Of a DNA stretch of 64,000 bases, positions 58,348 through 64,000 are shown in pieces. The first letter of the stretch is position 1. Every line of letters begins with the position of its first letter. The notes beneath the pieces were generated by a model. That model was not told the DNA's origin, did not search any database, and saw nothing but the letters and a program-made list of their open reading frames with translations. Location: the NCBI GenBank assembly GCA_050248955.1, contig JBFWRK010000002.1, forward strand, positions 248,001-312,000, written 5' to 3'. The position numbers and the translations under genes are program-made. The DNA is from JBFWRK01 sp050248955 (GTDB taxonomy: Bacteria; Actinomycetota; Acidimicrobiia; Acidimicrobiales; Ilumatobacteraceae).

Positions 58348-60096
58348 ATGAGGCGACGCACGATTGTCGGCTGTTCGGTGTTGGCCGTGGCGATCACGGC
58401 CCTGCCGGTTCCGGCGGGGGCCGACCGCGGCCACGGCGGGTTCAAGACGGGAGAGGCCTCGATGCTCACCGGCGTCCGGGCCGGGGTGGAGATCACGCCC
58501 CTGCTCACGGTCGGTGACGTGTTGCCGAGCGGGTTCCGCTTCGAGGCGATCCCGGACGGGATCTCGCTCCGCACCCGGGGCCACGGGCGGGTCGACGTCT
58601 ACGTGAACCACGAGACCGCCAAGGTGCCGTTCCCGTACAGCGGCGCGGCGCCGACAGCGGCCAACGGGGAGAACGACTTCGACAACGCCCAGCTCAGCCA
58701 GTTGACGCTCAGCCAGCACTCGGCCGGCGTGCTCAACGGCTCGTTCGCGATCTCGAGCAGCGCCGGGTACCAGCGGTTCTGCTCCAACTTCCTCGCCACC
58801 CGCGCCGAGGGCTTCAGTCGGGACATCCTGTTCACGAGCGAGGAGTCGCTCGACTACGTGTACCGCCAGGAGGACTCCTGGCCGCCCGTGTCCGGCGATC
58901 CGGACGAAGAGGAGATCGGCCTCGTCGTCGCGCTCGACGTGAAGACCGGGAAGCATCGGCCGATCTACGGCATGGGGCGACTGAACCACGAGAACGCGGT
59001 CGCCATCCCGGGATACGACAAGCCGGTCGTGCTGACGGGCGACGACACGTTCACGAGCGGCCCGCTGACGGGCGTGTTCCCGGCCGGCGCGGTGCCGTCC
59101 CAGTCGCAGGTGTACTCGTACATCGCGCCGAGCACCGACAAGCTGCTGGCCGACAAGGGTGACCTGTGGGCGTTCGTCTCCGACACGCCGGGCGTGAAGA
59201 ACTACTACGACGTGATCCCCGGGTCGGGAACGACCGTCACGGGCCACTTCATCCAGGTGCCGAAGAACATCGCGACCGGCCGCAACGCCGACGGTTCCGA
59301 GCTGAAGGCCGCCGACGTGGGGTTCCCGTCGCCGCCGTCGAACGGCAGCTGGCAGCTCGATCTGCGGTCCCCCACCACGCCCACCGGACTGGACGGTCCA
59401 CAGTGGGTGCTCGAGTACTGGAGCGACATCAACGACGTGTTCCAGTTCGTCCGCATCGAGGACATCGCCTACGACAAGCGGCCCGGGCACGAGAACGTCG
59501 TCTACCTCGTCGACTCCGGTCGCGGCCGCACGGACGCGCAGAGCCTGGACACGCCGAACTTCAAGTCGACGAACGGTCGGGTGTGGAAGATGGTGCTCGA
59601 CGAGGACGACCCGACGATCGTGACCTCGCTCACGGTGTTCGTGGAAGGCGACGACAACCCGGTCAAGACGCTCGACGAGGTCCACCAGCCGGACAACATC
59701 GAGTCGACACCCACCGGCCTGCTCCTGACGGAGGATCCCGGGTCGAGCCAGCAGTTCCCGATCGACTCCACCGATCCGGCGGCGACGACGGCCCGGCTCT
59801 GGTACGTGCCGTTCTCCGGCACGCCCGAGGTCGTGGCCAAGGTCGACCAATCCGCCGACGGCGGAGCGACCGACGTCGACGGCCGTGCACCAGGCAACCA
59901 GGGGGCATGGGAGACGACCGGCATCGTCGACGCCTCGGCGGCCTTCGGGCCCGGCGCATACCTGATCAACGTGCAGGCGCACACCCTGTGGGTGGAGCAG
60001 GCGCCGGGCGACGACAACAATGGCGACGGACAACCCGACTTCACGTACAAGCGTGAAGGCGGCCAGCTGTCGCTCATCCGAATTCCCGGGATCTAG
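58348..60096 (+). CDS. Secreted PhoX-like (DUF839) protein
   Basis: 582 residues with a signal peptide (1-25, IVGCSVLAVAITALPVPAGA). The mature chain shows beta-propeller segments of the DUF839/PhoX group: GRVDVYVNHETAKVPFPYSG, FSRDILFTSEESLDYVYRQ, MGRLNHENAVAIPGYDKPVVLTGDDTFTSGPL, and a late LLTEDPGSS. Acidic His-Asn-Glu-type motifs (NHE, NHEN) fit calcium or iron binding as in PhoX alkaline phosphatases, though the PhoX cysteine ligand was not identified. Proposed role: extracellular phosphoesterase. A second secreted phytase-like gene follows 40 bases later. Confidence 0.75.
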   Translation: MRRRTIVGCSVLAVAITALPVPAGADRGHGGFKTGEASMLTGVRAGVEITPLLTVGDVLPSGFRFEAIPDGISLRTRGHGRVDVYVNHETAKVPFPYSGAAPTAANGENDFDNAQLSQLTLSQHSAGVLNGSFAISSSAGYQRFCSNFLATRAEGFSRDILFTSEESLDYVYRQEDSWPPVSGDPDEEEIGLVVALDVKTGKHRPIYGMGRLNHENAVAIPGYDKPVVLTGDDTFTSGPLTGVFPAGAVPSQSQVYSYIAPSTDKLLADKGDLWAFVSDTPGVKNYYDVIPGSGTTVTGHFIQVPKNIATGRNADGSELKAADVGFPSPPSNGSWQLDLRSPTTPTGLDGPQWVLEYWSDINDVFQFVRIEDIAYDKRPGHENVVYLVDSGRGRTDAQSLDTPNFKSTNGRVWKMVLDEDDPTIVTSLTVFVEGDDNPVKTLDEVHQPDNIESTPTGLLLTEDPGSSQQFPIDSTDPAATTARLWYVPFSGTPEVVAKVDQSADGGATDVDGRAPGNQGAWETTGIVDASAAFGPGAYLINVQAHTLWVEQAPGDDNNGDGQPDFTYKREGGQLSLIRIPGI

Positions 60097-60105
60097 ACGA
60101 GACGT

Positions 60106-60120
60106 CCCACCGCCGGTGGG
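60106..60120. terminator. Stem-loop between the two secreted phosphoesterase-like genes
   Basis: CCCACC and GGTGGG pair around a 3-base loop (GCC) in the 40-base gap. It may attenuate read-through or protect the upstream mRNA. Confidence 0.3.
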
Positions 60121-60136
60121 CGAGACGGGAGGCTCG

Positions 60137-61273
60137 ATGCGCGCGAGGAAGCGGTCAGCTCTTGCGGTCGCGGTCGTGACTGCGTGCGTGATGTCCGCGC
60201 CGTACGGCGTCGACGCGAAGGCCGGCAACGGCGACGACGGCGGCGACGGCCCCGAACTGGAGTTCCTGGGCGAGGCGATCATCCCGACCGGGGCGACGTT
60301 CGGCGACACGACGATCGGCGGGCTCTCGAGCATCACGTTCGACCGGGCACGCGGCGTCTACTACAGCCTGTCGGACGATCAAGGCCTGCTGGGCCCGGTG
60401 CGCTTCTACACGCTGCGGGTCGATGTCGGCGACGGCCAGCTCGACGACGGTGACATCGAGTTCGTCGACGTCACCACGCTGCTCGCACCGGACGGCGAGC
60501 CGTACCCGCCGGGCAGCCTGGATCCCGAAGGCCTGACGCTGGACAAGAAGGGCAAGCTCGTCGTCACGTCAGAGGGCATCGCCAACCAAGGGATCTCCCC
60601 GTGGGTCCGGCGCTACACCCTCGACGGCACGTACCTCGGTGATCTCGGCGTGCCCGACGCGTTCCAGCCCACCAGTGCCACCCACGGCGTGCGCCAGAAC
60701 CTCGCGTTCGAGGCCGCGGCAGTCGCCAAGGACGGCCGGCACCTCTTCGTCGGGATGGAGGGTGCGCTGGCGCAGGACGGACCGGCGGCGACGATCACCA
60801 ACGGCAGCGCCTCGCGCATCCTGCGCTACAACCTGGCGACCAAGCGCCTCGAACGGCAGTACGTCTACATGAACGACCCGGTCGCCGAACCACCCGTGCC
60901 GGACACGGCGTTCTCCGTCAACGGGCTCGTCGAGCTGCTTCCGTTCAACACCCAGTTCATGCTCTCGATGGAGCGCTCGTTCTCGGTCGGGGCGCCCGGC
61001 ACGGGCAACACGGTCAAGCTCTACTCCGTCGCGGTCCGGGGAGCGAGCAACGTGAACGGCCTCGACAGCATTGCTCCCGTGCTCGCCGACCTGCGGCCGG
61101 TGCACAAGACGCTCCTGCTCGACCTGCGCACCCTCGGGATCCCGCTCGACAACATCGAGGGCATGGTCATCGGGCCCGACCTGCCCGACGGCCGCCGGTC
61201 GCTCCTCCTGGTCAGCGACAACAACTTCGCCCCGACCCAGTTCACCCAGTTCCTGCTGTTCGCGCTCGACTGA
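60137..61273 (+). CDS. Secreted esterase-like phytase-domain protein
   Basis: 378 residues from the ATG at 60137 with GGGAGG upstream. Signal peptide about 1-28 (LAVAVVTACVMSAPYGVDA). The phytase-like (esterase-like activity) domain covers most of the chain: IGGLSSITFDRARGVYYSLSDDQ (about 60-82), DPEGLTLDKKGKLVVTSEG, FEAAAVAKDGRHLFVGMEGAL, DNIEGMVIGPDLPDGRRSLLLVSDNNF. The D-x-E-G and SDDQ/SDNN motifs are typical of the family. It likely hydrolyses extracellular phosphate or other esters and is co-transcribed with the PhoX-like gene. Confidence 0.85.
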   Translation: MRARKRSALAVAVVTACVMSAPYGVDAKAGNGDDGGDGPELEFLGEAIIPTGATFGDTTIGGLSSITFDRARGVYYSLSDDQGLLGPVRFYTLRVDVGDGQLDDGDIEFVDVTTLLAPDGEPYPPGSLDPEGLTLDKKGKLVVTSEGIANQGISPWVRRYTLDGTYLGDLGVPDAFQPTSATHGVRQNLAFEAAAVAKDGRHLFVGMEGALAQDGPAATITNGSASRILRYNLATKRLERQYVYMNDPVAEPPVPDTAFSVNGLVELLPFNTQFMLSMERSFSVGAPGTGNTVKLYSVAVRGASNVNGLDSIAPVLADLRPVHKTLLLDLRTLGIPLDNIEGMVIGPDLPDGRRSLLLVSDNNFAPTQFTQFLLFALD

Positions 61274-61294
61274 TCCGCCGAGTGACACGGCGGA
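61274..61294. terminator. Stem-loop between convergent genes
   Basis: TCCGCCG and CGGCGGA form a perfect 7-base stem with a 7-base loop, exactly filling the gap between the converging genes that end at 61273 and 61299. A bidirectional terminator is likely. Confidence 0.5.
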
Positions 61295-61298
61295 GGCG

Positions 61299-62420
61299 TC
61301 AGCTGAGGAATCCCGCGTAGAGGTAGACGGTGTAGTTGCCCTGCACGTCGACGACGAGCGCCGTGGGTGTGATCCAGTGAGCAGCGGCCGACGGGAGCGG
61401 TTCGAGTGCCAGGGCGTCGTCCGACGTGTCCGGGGTGAGACGGCCGAGCGTGGACGCGAGGATCGTCGGACCGCTCGGCGGCGTCCACGCCAGGCGCGTG
61501 TAGGACGGGCAGCCGGGGTCGAAGAACCCGGAGGTCGGGTTCGCAGCGAGATCGTCGGCAACCTGCACCGAGTCGACTCCGCTGCGGAGCGGTTCGGCGA
61601 CGGCGGTCTCGTACGACGCGTCGAGCTCGACGAACAGCTTCGCCAGATCGGTACCTGTGGAAACGTGCTGATCGAGGTCGAGCCGGTCGTTCGCACAGGC
61701 GAATCCGTGCACCCCGACGCGAACGGAGTCGTCGAGGGTCACGTCGATGGTTCGCGCGGCATCGGTCGGAACGCCGAGCTCGGTGTCGTCGTAAGGCGGA
61801 TCACCCCCGCAGCCGAACTCGCCGAGCTCGCTGCAGCTCGTGTACGGACGCACCTCGAGCGTGAGGATGCCGTCGACGACGTCCACGGCGGATTGGTCGT
61901 CCGCGACGGCGCGCACGTTGTAGATGCCGGCGGGCAACGGTGCCGCCCGATCGGCCGGCACAGCAGGTGAAGGCTCGCCCTCCCAATTGGTGCCGCAGCA
62001 AGGTATGAACGAGAGCGCGGGGAACCGCTCGGTCGCAGACTGCCATCCCGATCCGTCCGACGGCACCGTCGTGGGAGGCACCGTCGTGGGCGGCACCGTC
62101 GTGGGGGGCTCGGTGGTGTCGGTCGGGGAGGTCGAGGTCGAACCGGTGTCGGGCAACACGGTCTCGGGCACCGAGTCGGTGACGGACCTGCCATCGTCGG
62201 CGCCGCGATCGAGGACGACGAAGAGACCGACCCCCATCACCACGACGGCGGATCCGCCGGCAACGGCTCGGGCTGTCAGCCTCCGGCGCCGACTGGATCG
62301 AACGCGGCCGATCCCCTCTGCCGGCGCAGGTCGCCGCAGCGCGGCACCGGCCCTTCTCGCGAGCTCGTCGACTCGGTCCTCGCTGCCGTTGCCCTGATCC
62401 TGATCCTGATCCTTCGGCAT
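61299..62420 (-). CDS. Membrane-anchored protein paired with an ECF sigma factor
   Basis: 373 residues. Cytoplasmic N-terminus of about 50 residues, one transmembrane helix (about 52-70, AVAGGSAVVVMGVGLFVVL), a Thr/Pro linker with three PPTTV repeats, then an extracellular domain with six or more cysteines (FIPCCGTNW, TSCSELGEFGCGG, GFACANDR, PGCPS). No canonical HxxxCxxC anti-sigma motif is present in the N-terminus. It lies directly after the sigma gene, so it may be a sensor or anti-sigma-like partner. Function otherwise unknown. Confidence 0.65.
   Translation of the reverse strand: MPKDQDQDQGNGSEDRVDELARRAGAALRRPAPAEGIGRVRSSRRRRLTARAVAGGSAVVVMGVGLFVVLDRGADDGRSVTDSVPETVLPDTGSTSTSPTDTTEPPTTVPPTTVPPTTVPSDGSGWQSATERFPALSFIPCCGTNWEGEPSPAVPADRAAPLPAGIYNVRAVADDQSAVDVVDGILTLEVRPYTSCSELGEFGCGGDPPYDDTELGVPTDAARTIDVTLDDSVRVGVHGFACANDRLDLDQHVSTGTDLAKLFVELDASYETAVAEPLRSGVDSVQVADDLAANPTSGFFDPGCPSYTRLAWTPPSGPTILASTLGRLTPDTSDDALALEPLPSAAAHWITPTALVVDVQGNYTVYLYAGFLS
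62062..62106. repeat. 15-base tandem repeat, three copies, in coding sequence
   Basis: GGCACCGTCGTGGGN occurs three times in a row and encodes the repeated PPTTV linker units of the minus-strand protein. Tandem units like this can change copy number by slippage, altering the linker length. Confidence 0.8.
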
Positions 62421-62421
62421 C

Positions 62422-62949
62422 TCAGACCTCGAGCTCCTTGGCGAGGGCGATGCGCGCTCGGCTCAGATCGCTCCGGACGGTCCCCTCCGGCACATCGAGG
62501 ATGGTCGCGACGTCGGCTGTGGTGCGGTCCCCCGCGTAGTACAGGGCGACGGCGAGGCGGGGGCGCGTGGGCAGATCACGGACGGCACGCCAGAACGCGA
62601 TCGCCTCCGGCGAGGGTCCTGGCGTCGAGGGTTCGTCGCGGCGCAGACGGGCCAAGAACCGTGCCTCGGTCATCCCCCGACGCCAGCGACTGCGACAGAG
62701 GTTGACCAGCACCCGATGGCACCAGCCGCCCGGACGTTCCAGCTGGCGGACGCGGTTCCAGTTCATCAGCGCCTTGACCATCGCGTCGTGGACGAGGTCC
62801 TCGCCGTCATGGCCCGACAACGCAGTCGCGACCGCGACCAGCCCCGGGTACTCCCGCTGATAGAGGTCCTCGAATCGCGTCTCCCCGAGAGCGACATATG
62901 TGGGTTCCGACACGATCACGCTCTTCAGAACTGGTGGAGTGAAAGACAT
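62422..62949 (-). CDS. ECF (SigE-like) RNA polymerase sigma factor
   Basis: 175 residues from the ATG at 62949; the true start is uncertain because no ribosome site is visible and GTG/ATG codons occur at 62967 and 62958. Region 2: FEDLYQREYPGLVAVATALSGHDGEDLVHDAMVKALMNWNRV in outline, with RPGGWCHRVLVNLCRSRWRR. Region 4: LPTRPRLAVALYYAGDRTTADVATILDVPEGTVRSDLSRARIALA in outline. It resembles the SigE-related ECF subfamily of actinobacteria. It directs transcription of an extracytoplasmic stress regulon; the membrane partner follows. Confidence 0.9.
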   Translation of the reverse strand: MSFTPPVLKSVIVSEPTYVALGETRFEDLYQREYPGLVAVATALSGHDGEDLVHDAMVKALMNWNRVRQLERPGGWCHRVLVNLCRSRWRRGMTEARFLARLRRDEPSTPGPSPEAIAFWRAVRDLPTRPRLAVALYYAGDRTTADVATILDVPEGTVRSDLSRARIALAKELEV

Positions 62950-63064
62950 GGTGTACATCGCCAACACACACGCACGAGCCCCCGCCTCTGCTGCAAGAGC
63001 TCGCAGAATATCTCGGCAACGTGCGGCTCGTGCGACTACGACACGAGACCGGCGACGCCGCGGG

Positions 63065-63799
63065 TCACCCCTGGAGGCGGGCGACGTTGACGATCGCCGG
63101 GCTCACCGGCGCAGCGGCCGGTACACCCGACGCGTTCGCAGCAGCAGCAGCAGCCGCGGCGGCCGCCGTCTCCGGGTTACCCGGTCGGTTCGGGATCTTG
63201 CCGACCAGATAGCCGCCGTGGCTCAACGCCAGCAGTCCGACCATCTCTTGGCTGAACGACGGCAACGAGGTCGGCACCTTCACACCCTGGGGAAGGCTGG
63301 CGAATGCGTCGACCACGATCCACAGGTAGCTCGCCAGGAGACCGAGGCTGATGAAGAAGTTCTGGAACTTCGTCACGTCGATGTTCTTCAGGGCATCCGT
63401 GCCCTCCTCGACGGCGAACATGTCGGCGAACGGAGGGTTCTGCGTGCTCGCCGGGCGCGCTCCGATCTCGAGCGATCGGTTCGTGTTCTTCGTCGACTTG
63501 ACCGCCAACGACGCAACAGCGCTGCCCAGCGAGATGCCCATCAGCGCCAGGAGCTGACCTGGGATCTCGAAGTCCCACGCTGAGGAGGCGTCGTCGGATG
63601 CTCGCCATATCACCGTCGCGAAGATGAGCGGCAGACCGAGGAAGGTCCAGCACACCAACTGGAACTGAGACAAGCTCCAGGTGTTGCGACTGTCGATGAA
63701 GATCGCCCAGATGCTGCCCCTCAGCCGTGACCCCAACCAGGCCGAGAACCCCGCCAGGATCAGCACCAACACGATCCACACAGTCCAGAACACGCCCAT
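63065..63799 (-). CDS. Small multi-helix membrane protein of unknown function
   Basis: 244 residues from the ATG at 63799, set by GGAGGATC upstream. Four or five helices: WTVWIVLVLILAGFSAWLG (about 5-23), SQFQLVCWTFLGLPLIFATVIW, LLALMGISLGSAVASLAV, FFISLGLLASYLWIVVDAFA and a short last helix near 200 (VGLLALSHGGYLVGKIP). The C-terminus has a run of ten alanines encoded by a GCN tract near 63130-63170. No family recognised. Confidence 0.75.
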   Translation of the reverse strand: MGVFWTVWIVLVLILAGFSAWLGSRLRGSIWAIFIDSRNTWSLSQFQLVCWTFLGLPLIFATVIWRASDDASSAWDFEIPGQLLALMGISLGSAVASLAVKSTKNTNRSLEIGARPASTQNPPFADMFAVEEGTDALKNIDVTKFQNFFISLGLLASYLWIVVDAFASLPQGVKVPTSLPSFSQEMVGLLALSHGGYLVGKIPNRPGNPETAAAAAAAAAANASGVPAAAPVSPAIVNVARLQG

Positions 63800-63858
63800 C
63801 GAGGATCCTCCGAATGCGACTGTGGCCGGCGGCACGATAGCAAGTCGTCCTCGCCACG

Positions 63859-64000
63859 TTGCGCGACGTGCAGCGGCTGGCCGTTCCCGGACGGCGTCTT
63901 CGACGTCGTGCTCCCCGATCACCTGCTCGACCACGTGCCCGATCCGGACCTGGCGGTCGCCGAGCTCGCTCGCGTCCTCCGGCGCGCTCGTCGCTCACCG
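63859..64000 (+). pseudogene. Broken methyltransferase fragment at the window edge
   Basis: From 63881 to the edge one frame encodes PFPDGVFDVVLPDHLLDHV, then PDPDLAVAELARVLR: the motif II/III region of SAM-dependent methyltransferases (Methyltransf_11). The preceding bases encode RDVQRL in the frame shifted by one (extra base at 63880), which would join as DVQRL-PFPDG. No SAM-binding motif I lies upstream, where the promoter of the membrane protein is. It looks like a truncated, frame-shifted remnant, though the gene could continue to the right. Confidence 0.4.

Noticed and set aside
58288..60336. 682-codon minus-strand open frame opposite the DUF839 gene
   Set aside because: Antisense shadow of a well-supported secreted protein; it has no ribosome site or recognisable domain.
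62062..62106. Short direct repeats considered as a CRISPR array
   Set aside because: They are 15-base tandem units without spacers and lie in frame in a coding region.
1..64000. tRNA, rRNA, insertion sequence or prophage genes
   Set aside because: No tRNA-like cloverleaf arms, rRNA stretches, transposase, integrase or terminal repeats were recognised by eye; a covariance search could still find a missed tRNA.

Overview
High-GC DNA with dense, often overlapping genes, frequent GTG starts, GTGA/ATGA stop-start overlaps, and several genes of F420- or flavin-dependent families. This points to an actinobacterium. The gene mix (LLM oxidoreductases, CaiB-type CoA transferase, crotonases, LIV transporter, DUF5996, PPOX/F420 proteins) looks most like an environmental Acidimicrobiia-type lineage, but that placement is inference. 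I see no rRNA, tRNA, CRISPR, transposase or integrase, so the window reads as chromosome.

Left part (1-14.4 kb): a thiol/copper-type redox group (partial thioredoxin, CopD-like membrane protein, AhpD-like protein, thioredoxin-DsbD fusion) carrying two matching CsoR/CstR-like palindromes; a ZIP metal transporter; small regulators and acetyltransferase; an alpha/beta hydrolase followed by a three-gene ABC-2 exporter; xylose isomerase beside the decayed tail of a GH3 glycosidase; a divergent MarR/EamA pair; and an acr3-arsR arsenic operon. Each divergent regulator has a clean inverted repeat in its promoter gap.

Middle part (14.4-31.8 kb): Hsp20 diverges from an operon of acyl-CoA synthetase, E1alpha, E1beta, E2 and an acyl carrier protein. 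Nearby are a GNAT protein, Zn alcohol dehydrogenase, PPOX protein and a CBS-domain protein. The two divergent promoter gaps here contain sequences resembling the DosR box, so this may be a hypoxia/dormancy island. It is followed by a minus-strand run ahpC-ahpF-oxyR-cydA-cydB linking peroxide defence to a bd oxidase, then about 640 bases of non-coding DNA with a repeated box-plus-hairpin structure, then a divergent DoxX/TetR pair that looks leaderless on both sides.

Right-centre (31.8-51.3 kb): a large divergent catabolic locus. Twelve minus-strand genes encode a LIV-type ABC transporter, LLM oxidoreductase, two crotonases, acyl-CoA dehydrogenase, CoA transferase, acyl-CoA ligase and 3-hydroxyacyl-CoA dehydrogenase. 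Eight plus-strand genes encode a FadR-type regulator, LLM oxidoreductase, cupin, enolase-superfamily enzyme, thiolase-like protein plus its DUF35 partner, VOC protein and aldehyde dehydrogenase. A palindrome lies inside the promoter spacer of the regulator. The substrate is unknown.

Right part (51.3-64 kb): TetR/MFS efflux, a ferritin-like protein, a Tat-type secreted protein, a polytopic membrane protein, a hemerythrin-like protein, an XRE regulator paired with a ClpP homologue that has lost all three catalytic residues, two secreted phosphoesterase-like proteins, an ECF sigma factor with a membrane-anchored partner, a small membrane protein, and a broken methyltransferase at the edge.
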